Shown: positions 1 through 8,435 of the stretch, in pieces
How positions within the stretch are numbered: the first letter of the stretch is position 1
Layout: the number at the start of each line of letters is the position of its first letter
Assembly (NCBI RefSeq): GCF_016937515.1
Contig: NZ_JAFHKM010000002.1
Location: 124,001 to 188,000, forward strand
Origin: Cohnella algarum
Lineage (GTDB): Bacteria > Bacillota > Bacilli > Paenibacillales > Paenibacillaceae
DNA length: 64,000 nucleotides
Direction: 5' to 3'
The notes under the pieces: model-generated
What the model was told of the DNA's origin: nothing
Seen by the model: only the letters and a program-made list of their open reading frames with translations
The model's database searches: none
Made by a program: the position numbers and the translations under genes

Positions 1-518
1 GGCAGCGAGTCAAGCCCGGCTTCGTGAATTTGGCGCACGACTTCGTCCAGCGAGAGGCCGTTCGACACTTCTTTCATTTTGTGGATTTCCGCAGGCGAGA
101 ACGAGTGCATCGTAATTTGCGGGAATCTCGCTTTGATCTTGCGGAGAAGATCGAGATAGTAAGTAAACGGCAAGTTCGGGTTCGTTCCGCCCTGCATCAA
201 AATTTCGGTGCCGCCGACGTCGACGGTTTCCTGGATTTTTTGCAGGATCGCTTCGTCCGGCAGAACGTAGCCTTCCTTCGAGCCCGGAGCGCGGTAAAAC
301 GCACAAAACCGGCAATAAACGTCGCAAATATTCGTATAGTTGACGTTCCGGCCGACGACGAACGTCGTGATCGGTTCGGGATGGTGCTTCAGCATGATCT
401 GGTTGGCCGCGTGCCCCATTTTCTCGATTTCATCCGATTCGAACAGCGCGATAACGTCATCGAGCTGCAGTCGTTCCCCGCTTGCGGCCCGTTTCAAAAT
501 GGGATCTATCGTACTCAT
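1..518 (-). CDS. mqnC: MqnC, dehypoxanthine futalosine cyclase (3' part cut by window)
   Basis: Radical SAM enzyme of the futalosine route to menaquinone; it cyclises dehypoxanthine futalosine. Only about 172 N-terminal codons lie in the window and the frame stays open to base 1. The radical SAM cysteines are in CDVYCRFC (about residues 65-72), preceded by FVVGRNVNYTNI and followed by the TEILMQGGTNP stretch, which match the MqnC family rather than biotin synthase. The ATG at 518 follows a GGAGG site at good spacing. No neighbouring mqn gene is visible. The alternative is another member of the MqnC/CofH group; MqnC fits best because of the N-terminal DDVIALFESDEIEKMGHAAN stretch. Confidence 0.9.
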   Translation of the reverse strand, partial: MSTIDPILKRAASGERLQLDDVIALFESDEIEKMGHAANQIMLKHHPEPITTFVVGRNVNYTNICDVYCRFCAFYRAPGSKEGYVLPDEAILQKIQETVDVGGTEILMQGGTNPNLPFTYYLDLLRKIKARFPQITMHSFSPAEIHKMKEVSNGLSLDEVVRQIHEAGLDSL

Positions 519-662
519 TTCGGTTTCTCCTCCCTCTTGCGCTTCTCTCTGGCCGAAAAAACGTTAACCGATTAACTCGTCTTGTTCATCGTAGCACAAA
601 TAAACCGCAGCAGCCACCACTTTCTAAAAGTAAGGGGCGGCGCCGCGGCTTGATAAACGCAA

Positions 663-1844
663 TTATTCCGTCGATTCTAGAGCTTGCTGCAAATCCGCGA
701 TCAGGTCGTCCGCGTCTTCGAGACCGACCGAGTACCGCACGAGCCCGTCCGTAATTCCCCGGGCCAGCCGGACCTCCTTCGGCATCGCCGCATGGGACAT
801 CATCGCCGGGTAAGACAAAATGCTTTCGACCGCGCCGAGGCTGACCGCGACGAGCGGCAAGCGAACGCGCCCCAGCAGCCGGCGGGCCCGTTCTCCGTCG
901 CCAACGTCAAACGACACGACGGCGCCGTACCCGAGCGATTGACGCTCGTGAACCTCGCGGCCCGGATGGCCTTCAAGTCCCGGGTAGTACACGCGCCCGA
1001 CGGCCGGATGGGCTTGCAGCCACCGGGCCAGCTTGGCCGCCCCGCGCTCGCTCTCCGCCATCCGCACCCGCAGCGTCTTCATCCCCCGCATCAGCAGCCA
1101 GCTTTCCTGGGCGCCCAGGACGGTGCCCAGCCCGTTTTGCAGCTGCTTGACGCGGCGGCCGAGCGACTCGTCTCTCGTGACGATCAACCCGGCCAGCACG
1201 TCGCTGTGCCCGCCCAAAAATTTGGTCGCGCTGTGGATGACGACGTCAACCCCGAGCTCGATCGGACGCTGATGATAAGGCGTCATGAACGTGTTGTCGA
1301 GCATCGACAGCAGTCCGTTCTCTTTGGCCCAACCGGCGACTTCGGCGATGTCGGTAATTTTCAGCGTCGGGTTGGACGGCGTCTCGATGAACACCGCTTT
1401 CGTGTTCGGCCGGAGCGCCGCCTTAACCTGCTCGAAGTCGGTCATGTCGACGAACGTCGAGTCGATTTGCAGACGGTTCAGCACGGTCGTCAGCAATCGG
1501 TAGGTGCCGCCGTAAACGTCCTCCGTCACAATGACGTGGTCGCCCGCGGACAGCAGCAGAAAGGCCGTCGAGATGGCGGCCATCCCGGACGCGAACGCGA
1601 AGCCGTTCGCGCCTCCTTCGAGCAGGGCGATATATTCCTCGAGCGCTTCCCGCGTCGGATTGCCCGAGCGGCTGTAATCGTGCTTCGGAGGGTTGTCCAA
1701 ATCGAAATGATGAAAGGTCGAAGCCTGGAAAATCGGAACGCTGGACGCCCCCGTCGTTTCGTCGATCTCCTTGCCGAAATGAATCAGCTTGGTCGCAAAG
1801 CGCGTCTCGTTCCGTTCGAAGTCGGATTCGGATTGTCTGCTCAT
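663..1844 (-). CDS. metC: MetC, cystathionine beta-lyase
   Basis: PLP enzyme of the Cys/Met metabolism family that splits cystathionine into homocysteine, pyruvate and ammonia. It has 393 residues, the usual family length (B. subtilis MetC about 390). The PLP lysine is in HSATKFLGGHSD, with the DNTFMTPYHQRP motif just before it. It is the last gene of a minus-strand metA-metI-metC operon and starts 7 bp after the metI stop; its AAGGAG site overlaps that stop, which suggests coupled translation. Regulation is through the SAM-I leader upstream of metA. Cystathionine gamma-lyase cannot be excluded from sequence alone, but the pairing with a MetI-like gene favours MetC. Confidence 0.88.
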   Translation of the reverse strand: MSRQSESDFERNETRFATKLIHFGKEIDETTGASSVPIFQASTFHHFDLDNPPKHDYSRSGNPTREALEEYIALLEGGANGFAFASGMAAISTAFLLLSAGDHVIVTEDVYGGTYRLLTTVLNRLQIDSTFVDMTDFEQVKAALRPNTKAVFIETPSNPTLKITDIAEVAGWAKENGLLSMLDNTFMTPYHQRPIELGVDVVIHSATKFLGGHSDVLAGLIVTRDESLGRRVKQLQNGLGTVLGAQESWLLMRGMKTLRVRMAESERGAAKLARWLQAHPAVGRVYYPGLEGHPGREVHERQSLGYGAVVSFDVGDGERARRLLGRVRLPLVAVSLGAVESILSYPAMMSHAAMPKEVRLARGITDGLVRYSVGLEDADDLIADLQQALESTE

Positions 1845-1851
1845 GTTCGCG

Positions 1852-3012
1852 TTACTCCTTTCCGATTTCGCGAAGCGCCTCGCCGATCGCGTTGTCCAGG
1901 TCGGCGATGAGATCGTCGATATGCTCGATGCCGACCGAGAAGCGCAGCAGCCGATCGTCGACGCCGACCTTGCGGCGGATTTCCTCCGGAATGTCCGCGT
2001 GCGTCTGAACCGCCGGATAGGTGAGCAGCGATTCGACGCCGCCCAGGCTTTCCGCGAAGGCGATCAGCTTCAAATGGCGCAAAATCGGCTCGACCGTTCT
2101 CGCGTCCTTCATCCGGAACGAGAAAATGCCGGTATTGCCCGATGCCTGGCGCTTCTGGATCTCATGGCCGGGATGGTGGGGCAGCGCCGGATGGTACACT
2201 TCCTCGACGGCCGGATGCTCCTTCAGCCATTGCGCGAGCCGGACGGAATTGGATTCGTGCCGCTCCATCCGCAGCGCCAGCGTCTTCATTCCTCTCATCA
2301 GCAGCCACGAATCCTGCGGGCCGAGCACGGCGCCGATCGAATTGTGCAAAAACGCCATCTGCTCCGACAGCTCCTTGCCCTTGGTGACGATCAGGCCCGC
2401 CAGCACGTCGTTATGCCCGCCCAAATATTTGGTGGCGCTGTGGATGACGATATCGGCGCCGAGCTCGATCGGGCGCTGCAAATACGGCGTCAGCAGCGTG
2501 TTGTCGACGATCGTCAGCATGCCCTTGCGCTTGGCCCATGCGGATACCTTCGCAAGATCGGTGATCATCATGAGCGGATTCGTCGGCGTTTCGATGAGCA
2601 CCGCCTTGGTCGCGGGCGTCCAATGAGCTTCCAGCGCGTCCATGTCGTCGGTGTCGACGTAAGAGGCGGAGACGCCGAAGCGGGACATGATTTTTTCCAG
2701 CAAGCGGTAGGTGCCGCCGTACAAATCGAGCGACACAATCAATTGGTCGCCCTGCCCGAACAAGGCGAAAATCGTTTGCAGCGCAGCCATTCCCGAGCTG
2801 CAGGCGAAGCCTGCATCGCCGCTTTCCAAATCGGCCGCGGCGGCCTCAAGCACCGATCTCGTCGGGCTTTTCGTGCGGGAATAGTCGAACCCGGTGCTCT
2901 GTCCGAGCTTCGGGTGGCGGAAAGCGGTAGCGTTGTAGATCGGATAGCTTACCGCCCCGGTCTGGGGGTCGTTTTGGGAACCGATTTGGGCCAAGCGGCT
3001 TTCAATGTTCAT
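1852..3012 (-). CDS. metI: MetI, cystathionine gamma-synthase / O-acetylhomoserine thiolyase
   Basis: PLP enzyme that joins O-acetylhomoserine to cysteine (or sulfide) to make cystathionine (or homocysteine). The PLP lysine lies in HSATKYLGGHND, after the DNTLLTPYLQRP motif. From the ATG at 3012 it has 386 residues, close to B. subtilis MetI (about 373); the longer frame up to 3084 would run into the end of metA and add an unrelated 24-residue N-terminus. An AAGGAG lies about 12 nt upstream of the chosen start. It stands 28 bp after metA and is paralogous to the following metC, the same pair order as metI-metC in Bacillus. Confidence 0.9.
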   Translation of the reverse strand: MNIESRLAQIGSQNDPQTGAVSYPIYNATAFRHPKLGQSTGFDYSRTKSPTRSVLEAAAADLESGDAGFACSSGMAALQTIFALFGQGDQLIVSLDLYGGTYRLLEKIMSRFGVSASYVDTDDMDALEAHWTPATKAVLIETPTNPLMMITDLAKVSAWAKRKGMLTIVDNTLLTPYLQRPIELGADIVIHSATKYLGGHNDVLAGLIVTKGKELSEQMAFLHNSIGAVLGPQDSWLLMRGMKTLALRMERHESNSVRLAQWLKEHPAVEEVYHPALPHHPGHEIQKRQASGNTGIFSFRMKDARTVEPILRHLKLIAFAESLGGVESLLTYPAVQTHADIPEEIRRKVGVDDRLLRFSVGIEHIDDLIADLDNAIGEALREIGKE

Positions 3013-3040
3013 GAATGGTGGCTGCTCCTTCGCGCTATAT

Positions 3041-3958
3041 TTAGATTCCTGCTCCGAGATCGTAAGGCGTTTCCTGGTAGACATAATAGTTCAGCCAATT
3101 GGAAAACAGCAGGTTCGCGTGCGCCCGCCACGTCGACAGCGGCAACCGGGACGGGTCGTTGTTCGGAAAATAATTTTGCGGCACGTCGATCCGCAGCCCC
3201 TTCGCCTTGTCGCGGTCGTACTCCCACTTCAGCGTCAGCGGGTCGTACTCCGAATGGCCGGTCACGAAAATTTGCCTGCCGTTTTCCGTGGCGGCGATGT
3301 ATACGCCCGAATCTTCGGATTCGGACAGGATCTCGAGGCCCGGCACCTTCTCGATATCCTCGCGCCGCACCTCGGTATGGCGCGATTGCGGCACGTAAAA
3401 CATCTCGTCGAACCCTCTGAGCAAGCGGACGTTGCGTTTGGCGATCGTGTGCGGGAACACGCCGAACAGCTTTTGCGGCAAATCGTGCTTCGGTACGCCG
3501 AAATGGTGATAAAGCCCCGCTTGCGCCGCCCAGCAAATGTGGAACGTCGAGGTTACGTTGCGGGCGCTCCAGTCCATAATGTCCTTCAGCTCTTCCCAGT
3601 ACGTGACGTCCTCGAACGGAAGCTGCTCGACGGGAGCCCCGGTAATGATCATGCCGTCATACCGCTGATGGCTGATATCGTCGAACGTTTTGTAAAATGT
3701 TTCCAAATGCTCCGCCGACGTGTTTTTGGACGTATGGGTTTTCGGGTGAAGCAGGACGACCTCTACCTGCAGCGGCGTATTGCCGATCAGCCGCAGCAGC
3801 TGCGTTTCGGTCGTCTCCTTGGTCGGCATCAAATTCAGGATCGCGATTCGCAGCGGCCGAATATCCTGCTTGTAGGCTACGCTCTCATCCATGACGAATA
3901 TATTCTCTCCGGCGAGAATTTCCTTGGCCGGCAAATGGTCGGGCACTTTAATCGGCAT
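3041..3958 (-). CDS. metA: MetA, homoserine O-acetyltransferase (MetA type)
   Basis: Transfers an acyl group (acetyl in most Firmicutes) to homoserine, the entry step of methionine synthesis. The protein has 305 residues from the ATG at 3958, which follows AAAGGAGG at 9 nt. It carries the family start [11 protein letters not shown], the [17 protein letters not shown] segment, the catalytic cysteine in [10 protein letters not shown] and the GHSEYDP segment with the conserved His and Glu region. It is the first gene of the metA-metI-metC operon, directly behind a SAM-I riboswitch with its own terminator. Acetyl versus succinyl use is inferred from lineage. Confidence 0.95.
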   Translation of the reverse strand: MPIKVPDHLPAKEILAGENIFVMDESVAYKQDIRPLRIAILNLMPTKETTETQLLRLIGNTPLQVEVVLLHPKTHTSKNTSAEHLETFYKTFDDISHQRYDGMIITGAPVEQLPFEDVTYWEELKDIMDWSARNVTSTFHICWAAQAGLYHHFGVPKHDLPQKLFGVFPHTIAKRNVRLLRGFDEMFYVPQSRHTEVRREDIEKVPGLEILSESEDSGVYIAATENGRQIFVTGHSEYDPLTLKWEYDRDKAKGLRIDVPQNYFPNNDPSRLPLSTWRAHANLLFSNWLNYYVYQETPYDLGAGI

Positions 3959-4004
3959 AGCTGTCAGCCTCCTTTGTCGTCGTTTGTGCATCATCGAACA
4001 GAAG

Positions 4005-4029
4005 AAAGGCCCTTTCCGGAGAAAGGGCC
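4005..4029 (-). terminator. Riboswitch-controlled intrinsic terminator of the met operon
   Basis: On the minus strand GGCCCTTTC pairs with GAAAGGGCC around a CTCCG-like loop and is followed by TTTCTTC. It lies between the SAM-I aptamer and the metA ribosome site, so it is the expression platform: with SAM bound it should form and stop transcription. Confidence 0.85.
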
Positions 4030-4051
4030 GTCGTCGGTAAAGGACCGTGCG

Positions 4052-4172
4052 CCTCTCTCATCTGTCAGAAACGCCGCGTCCGCGTCCGTTTCCGCAAGAA
4101 TTAGCACCGTGCGTCGTCGACGCCGGTTGCCGGGCTTCATAGGGCTAGTCCCTCCGCCTGCTCTTGATAAGA
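4052..4172 (-). ncRNA. SAM-I (S-box) riboswitch
   Basis: Read on the minus strand, the leader has the S-box landmarks in order: CTTATCAAGAG, GGCGGAGGGACTAGCCC, TGAAGCCCGGCAACC, GGTGCTAATTC and finally CAGATGAGAGAGG. The 5' CTTATC pairs with the 3' GATGAG to close P1. It is followed by a terminator and by metA. In this family SAM binding stabilises P1 and allows the terminator to form, so the operon is on only when SAM is low. Confidence 0.96.
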
Positions 4173-4208
4173 TGGCAAAACCTATTCGGTTGTAATCAAA
4201 CTAATCCT

Positions 4209-4237
4209 AATTTACCCGAAAACGATACCATCGTCAA
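4209..4237 (-). promoter_or_regulatory. Promoter of the metA-metI-metC operon
   Basis: Minus-strand TTGACG (4232-4237), a 17-bp spacer, and TAAATT (4209-4214) form a good sigma-A promoter about 40 bp ahead of the SAM-I aptamer. The IS element ends only 16 bp upstream of the -35 box and leaves the promoter intact. Confidence 0.75.
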
Positions 4238-4253
4238 GCCGAATTCATCATCG

Positions 4254-5844
4254 GTCAGTGTCAAGCTAGCGTGGGCAGTCATTTAAGATGCCTGGAACGC
4301 GAACCCCGAAGGAACCTCTTCCTTGTAAGCGCTTTGCTTCGTTCTTTCATCAAACACAAGTGATTTGTCAGAATTTTTTGCCGTTATCCGCGAAGTGCTT
4401 TGAGTGCCATACCCGTTGTGCTGCTTTGCTTCGGTCCTTGCAGCATGCGAATCATTCCAGCGATACAACCCTTGACCGGTTGCGTCACGTTCTTGAGCAA
4501 TTGCCGCATGTTTATCGACTGCTGCGGCGTTGCCTGCTTACTCGCTTGTCCTTCAACCGTTCTTACCACCGTGCCCGCTTCTTGAATCCTCATCATCGTC
4601 CTCAGCATCGCCCTGACGCCTCGCTCACTCCAACTGTACCCGCCACGCTTCGTCCGCTTGGCGAATATACGCATCTGCGATTCCGCGCTTCCCATCGGGC
4701 GCATACCGCTTGTGTCGATCCCCTTCGCCTGGAGTGTTTTTCGGTAGTCGTCCAAATGCTTCTCATGCCGCTTTAGAAATCTTTTATACGGCTTCCAATC
4801 CTTCCGGTTCTCTTCCGCTATCTCTTGCTCCGACACGCCTTCCAGGACCGCCATAAGCGCGGCTGCATCCTGTTTGGCCAAAGACCGTCTCACGGTCTCC
4901 CACACCTGCGGCAAATGACCAACAAAGCGTTTCAAATCACGCGCCACATGAAAGCGGTCCAGCATGTACAGACATTGGTGAAAGTAGGATGTACATTCCC
5001 CGATCCACGCCGCGCCGTCTCCGTTCACCACAAGCCACGTGTTCTCGTCGATTTCGTAACGCTCCACCAGAAAGTCCCCGAACCCTTCCCAGAAGTCGCC
5101 GCCGCTCGTATGCAGGTAATGCTGTTTGTTCTTCAGCTGTACCCGCTTGCCGTTCTTCTCCCAGCCTTCGTGTACGACTGCAATTGCGTTCTCCATCCCG
5201 CGCTTTTTGCTCCGCTGCAGCTTCGTGTACAGCCCATCCACTTCCACGAACAGCACGCGGGCAGCGCGCCGTTTCACCGCTGGCATCGGCTGTTGCGCAC
5301 GCTCCATCAGTTTTTCCCTGATCGCTTGGTGGCTCAGCACATTGTAGCCCAAAAGCTGCTCCAGCCTCTTTGCGCTGTCCCGGTACGACGGTCCTTGGCT
5401 TGCGAATGCGATTGCTGTCTCTTCCAAATGCGGACTGACTTTCCCGCGCCCTTCGAATTGCAACAGCTGATCCAGCAGATACACGTGTTTGCCGCTTCTA
5501 CGGTCACAGTACAATCTCCGCTTAAAGCGCACATTCCCGAACACTGTGTTGACGCTTGTTTCACGCTCGTCCTTTACTCGATAACGCTCTCGGTCCCGTT
5601 GCTCCAGGATCTGCTGATCCAGCGCCTCCAGTACCTGCTTCATCGCACGAGCGAATTCCTCCTGCATTTTCCGGAAAATCCATTGCTCAATCTCTTTCAT
5701 CGTCGGCATTGTTGTGGTAAAGTGGCTCACAGGAGCTTCCTCCTTCTTGGTGTGTTGTGCGCAAACATCACTTTACCAAGGGAGAAGCTCTTTTTCTATA
5801 TCCGCTTTTTCCAATTCCTACACCCACAGAGATTTTACACTATC
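4254..5844 (-). mobile_element. ISLre2-family insertion sequence, complete, with 9-bp target duplication
   Basis: A 1591-bp element with one transposase gene. The ends form an imperfect inverted repeat: both begin with G, then AGTGT at position 4-8 and GTGGG at position 18-22 (left 4257-4261 and 4271-4275; right 5837-5841 and 5823-5827). The nine bases TCATCATCG occur at 4245-4253 and again at 5845-5853, as expected for the 9-bp duplication of this family. It lies between the met promoter and corA. The intact duplication and full-length transposase suggest a recent, possibly active insertion. Confidence 0.85.
4384..5730 (-). CDS. ISLre2-family transposase (UPF0236)
   Basis: A 448-residue transposase. 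An N-terminal helical segment of about 60 residues is followed by the RYRVKDERETSVNTVFGNVRFKRRLY-type core and a zinc-lacking DDE-like fold. Candidate acidic residues are in FVEVDGLY (about 165), VVNGDGAAW (about 240) and MGSAESQ (about 350). The start is GTG at 5730, 8 nt after AAGGAGG. Length and ends match intact members of the family. No frameshift or stop is seen, so the gene looks functional. Confidence 0.88.
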   Translation of the reverse strand: MSHFTTTMPTMKEIEQWIFRKMQEEFARAMKQVLEALDQQILEQRDRERYRVKDERETSVNTVFGNVRFKRRLYCDRRSGKHVYLLDQLLQFEGRGKVSPHLEETAIAFASQGPSYRDSAKRLEQLLGYNVLSHQAIREKLMERAQQPMPAVKRRAARVLFVEVDGLYTKLQRSKKRGMENAIAVVHEGWEKNGKRVQLKNKQHYLHTSGGDFWEGFGDFLVERYEIDENTWLVVNGDGAAWIGECTSYFHQCLYMLDRFHVARDLKRFVGHLPQVWETVRRSLAKQDAAALMAVLEGVSEQEIAEENRKDWKPYKRFLKRHEKHLDDYRKTLQAKGIDTSGMRPMGSAESQMRIFAKRTKRGGYSWSERGVRAMLRTMMRIQEAGTVVRTVEGQASKQATPQQSINMRQLLKNVTQPVKGCIAGMIRMLQGPKQSSTTGMALKALRG

Positions 5845-5854
5845 TCATCATCGG

Positions 5855-6140
5855 CATCGTTTGCCGCCCGTCCGCAAATGTTTCTTGAAAGGGGCTTTGC
5901 GGGAGATTATACTTAGGACGGATTGCAGGCTTTATTTCGACACTTTTCGAAGGGGGGAGTCGGCCGTGGAAGGCGATCAGCCGGGACCCAGTAGCATTCG
6001 TTCGTCAACCCGCACAGAGCAGGACCGCAAGCCGTCGCGAAGGTTCCGCCGCCCGATTTCGCCGCGGCCGGCCCTTCCTTCTTTTGAACGATCGGCATTA
6101 CGGCCTCCTGCATGATTTTCATGCAAAGGAGCGGATACCG
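5855..6140. other. Intergenic stretch between IS and corA, no clear gene
   Basis: About 285 bp. A purine-rich GGGGGGAG at 5951-5958 precedes a GTG (5966) that opens a 49-codon frame ending at 6115, just before corA. Its composition is arginine/proline/serine-rich and looks like a chance frame. No M-box or other magnesium-responsive leader could be recognised. Confidence 0.4.
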
Positions 6141-7076
6141 ATGAAAATCCGATTGGTAAACAAAGGCGTCTTTACGCCGGTGGAAGACGTACGCGCGGCG
6201 CTGACCCCGCCGGAGGACGGCTTTTACTGGATCGACGCGAACATCGAAGACCTTGTCGACCTTCAGCCGCTGTTCGGGCTGCACGATCTGGCCGTGGAGG
6301 ACTGCATGACCGAGGAAGAGCAGCGGCCCAAGCTGGAGGTTTACGAAAATCATTATTTCATCGTCATCAACAGCATACGTTTCGACGACGAGGAAATTTT
6401 CCTCCGGGCGCTCAACATGTTTCTCGGACGGCACTATCTCATCACCGTAACGCGGCAAAAAATCAACGAGCTTCGTTCGATCAAGCCGATTCTGTGGGAG
6501 CAGGAAGTCAACAAGGCCGACCGGCTGCTTTATCATCTCGTCGACATCGTCGTAGACAATTACTTTCTCGTCGGCGACCGGATCGAAGCCCGCATCGACA
6601 GTCTCGAAGAGGACATTCTGATGCACTCGAAGAAATCGCACCTGACCGAAATCGTCGGTCTGCGAAGCGAAATTTTATGGCTGAAAAAGGTGCTCGGACC
6701 GCAGCGCGACGTCATCGGAGCGCTGAACAAGCGCGATCTCCGGCTCATCGACGACGAGCTGCAGAAGTATTTCGTGGACATTCACGAAAACGCGATTAAA
6801 ATTTACGAAACGTTCGAGACGTACCGCGATTTGATGGGGAACTTGCGAGAAGCCTACCAGTCGAGCATCAACACGAGGGCCAACGAAATCATGCGCGTTT
6901 TTACCGCTCTTACGACGATCTTCATGCCGCTGACCTTCATTACGGGCGTTTACGGGATGAATTTCGATTATATTCCGGGCATGCACGAGGAATACGGCTC
7001 GATCGTTTTGCTCGTCATCATGGTTTTGATCGGGTTCGGCATGTTTTATTATTTTCGAAAAAGAGATTGGCTGTAA
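6141..7076 (+). CDS. corA: CorA-type magnesium/cobalt transporter
   Basis: Inner-membrane divalent cation channel of the CorA/MIT family, working as a pentamer. From the ATG at 6141 (after AAAGGAG) it has 311 residues. A long acidic, helical cytoplasmic domain is followed by two C-terminal membrane helices; the signature YGMNF is at about residues 271-275 at the end of the first helix, and the tail FRKRDWL ends the second. The frame continues 57 bp upstream to an ATG at 6084, but that start lacks a ribosome site. It stands alone, ended by a GC-rich hairpin. Confidence 0.93.
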   Translation: MKIRLVNKGVFTPVEDVRAALTPPEDGFYWIDANIEDLVDLQPLFGLHDLAVEDCMTEEEQRPKLEVYENHYFIVINSIRFDDEEIFLRALNMFLGRHYLITVTRQKINELRSIKPILWEQEVNKADRLLYHLVDIVVDNYFLVGDRIEARIDSLEEDILMHSKKSHLTEIVGLRSEILWLKKVLGPQRDVIGALNKRDLRLIDDELQKYFVDIHENAIKIYETFETYRDLMGNLREAYQSSINTRANEIMRVFTALTTIFMPLTFITGVYGMNFDYIPGMHEEYGSIVLLVIMVLIGFGMFYYFRKRDWL

Positions 7077-7085
7077 CGGCGCAAA

Positions 7086-7130
7086 CGGACCCCGGGCTTC
7101 CCGCCTCAGAAGCGGAAGCGCCGGGGTCCG
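7086..7130. terminator. Hairpin between convergent corA and HRDC gene
   Basis: CGGACCCC (7086-) pairs with GGGGTCCG (to 7130), extended by GC pairs inward. The following T stretches are poor on both strands, so it may act as a weak two-way terminator. Confidence 0.55.
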
Positions 7131-7140
7131 CCGTTATCGT

Positions 7141-8136
7141 CTAGACCGCTTGCGCGCCCCGGCGATAACGGATCCGGACGAAGCGAACCTTTTCGTAGCA
7201 GCGTTCGGCTTCCCCGCCGCCTTCTTCCGTGACGCCGTAAATCCGCTTGACGAGCGGCTTCAAAAAGCGATCGCCCAAATCCTTCATCGCCTTGAGCGCG
7301 CCGTCGATTTCCGTCTGGGGCATGCCGGCCAGCTCCTTATCGACCAGCATCGACACGTCGTAGCCTTCCTCGTCCAGCTTCTCGATCCGCTCGATCAGCT
7401 GCCTTCGCGGCACATTCAACTCCCGCTCCAGCTCGTCCAACGTGTGCCCCTGGCGAATGCCGGCCAGCAGCTTGCGCTTTTCCCGGACGAGCGACAGACT
7501 TTTCCCGTATTTCTCCTCCTTCTGGCGGAACGTCCACTCGCTCCACGTGTTCAAATCGATTTTCCGCTCGACCCAATTCAGCGGAAACGAATGCTCCCGC
7601 GGCAGCGGCTTCAGCAATTCGAGCAGCTCCGATCCGTAGCGCTCGGTCTTTCTCGGGCCGAATCCCGGAATTTGCCCAAGCTCCTCCATCGTCCGCGGCA
7701 CGTAAACGGCCAGCATTTGCAATTCGCGATTCGTCGCCACCAAGTAAGCCGCCCGGCGCTCTTCGGCCGACTTGGCGCGTCTCCACTGGCGCAGCGGCTC
7801 CAGCTCCTTCTCCCTGTCATTCAAATCGGCGTAGCAAGCCAGCAGCCCCGGCAACGCGGGCGTGCGCTCCCAATAAGGAGCATCCTCCAGCATGCTGTCC
7901 AGCAGCGGGCGAAATCCGTCCTTCATCCGCTTGGCGATTCCGTACCGGAACGAGGCCAGCAGCTCTTCCCAGCTCGCGCCTTCATACCAAAGCTCCCGTT
8001 CCGCCGTCTCCGCGTCCCGGAGCTCCTGCCATCCGGCCGTCCACATTCCCTGCTCTTCGCCGATAAACACTTGCCCCCGCTCGACGTCCGACAGTCCGGC
8101 CGTCCGTTCAAACCGATTCAGAAATACGACTTCCAT
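7141..8136 (-). CDS. HRDC-domain protein of unknown function
   Basis: A 331-residue soluble protein. The middle (about residues 135-205) is a clear HRDC fold: LRQWRRAKSAEERRAAYLVAT followed by IPGFGPRKTERYG, the nucleic-acid-binding module of RecQ and RNase D. No helicase or nuclease motifs are present. The C-terminal third has a helix-turn-helix-like GHTLDELERELNVPRRQLIERI. The start at ATG 8136 follows AAGGAGG; the frame open to 8301 would overlap the leader hairpins. The gene is divergent from nos. Its 130-nt leader carries a good promoter and two mutually exclusive hairpins, so attenuation control is likely. Confidence 0.8.
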   Translation of the reverse strand: MEVVFLNRFERTAGLSDVERGQVFIGEEQGMWTAGWQELRDAETAERELWYEGASWEELLASFRYGIAKRMKDGFRPLLDSMLEDAPYWERTPALPGLLACYADLNDREKELEPLRQWRRAKSAEERRAAYLVATNRELQMLAVYVPRTMEELGQIPGFGPRKTERYGSELLELLKPLPREHSFPLNWVERKIDLNTWSEWTFRQKEEKYGKSLSLVREKRKLLAGIRQGHTLDELERELNVPRRQLIERIEKLDEEGYDVSMLVDKELAGMPQTEIDGALKAMKDLGDRFLKPLVKRIYGVTEEGGGEAERCYEKVRFVRIRYRRGAQAV

Positions 8137-8191
8137 TCGAGATTCCTCCTTGCCCGCTTCCGCGGCATATTGGCATGTTCCGGCACGAACG

Positions 8192-8243
8192 CCATGCGGA
8201 GACACAAAAAGCACCTCCCGCCGCATGGACGAAAGAGGTGCTT
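8192..8243 (-). promoter_or_regulatory. Candidate attenuator: terminator and anti-terminator hairpins in HRDC gene leader
   Basis: On the minus strand, AAGCACCTC (8243-8235) pairs with GAGGTGCTT (8217-8209), followed by TTTTTGTG: an intrinsic terminator. Its loop contains CCATGCGG (8228-8221), an exact complement of CCGCATGG further down (8199-8192). Pairing of these two would break the terminator stem. The layout is that of a transcription attenuator upstream of the HRDC gene. No known aptamer or T-box core was recognised. Confidence 0.65.
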
Positions 8244-8272
8244 CCTCTCGAATGCCTGAACTATGTATGGCT

Positions 8273-8301
8273 ATTATACTGAATATGGATCGAATTGGCA
8301 A
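8273..8301 (-). promoter_or_regulatory. Promoter of the HRDC gene
   Basis: Minus-strand TTGCCA (8296-8301), a 17-bp spacer, and a perfect TATAAT (8273-8278). Transcription should start near 8266, giving a leader of about 130 nt. Confidence 0.8.
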
Positions 8302-8435
8302 GTTAACTTTTTTTGTCCGCCGCTGCCCCGTCCTGTCACAGGTTCTCCTTTTGCCGCGATCTCCGAAATTATGTTAAGGTTAAGTCATCTTCGGATATTT
8401 TAGACCGGTTATGGCAGGAAGGCAGGTACGCCCTT

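Noticed and set aside
684..1910. Long + strand frames over metC/metI (also 1789-3420 and 3005-4195)
   Set aside because: Opposite to well-identified met genes; Arg-rich shadow composition.
5966..6115. GTG-initiated 49-codon frame before corA
   Set aside because: Purine-rich site upstream, but Arg/Pro/Ser-rich composition and no sign of conservation; kept only as a note on the intergenic stretch.
5855..6140. Magnesium (M-box) riboswitch before corA
   Set aside because: The conserved M-box core could not be found in the leader.
8362..8390. Possible nos promoter (TTGCCG and TTAAGG)
   Set aside because: The -10 match is weak and alternative spacings compete, so it was not called.
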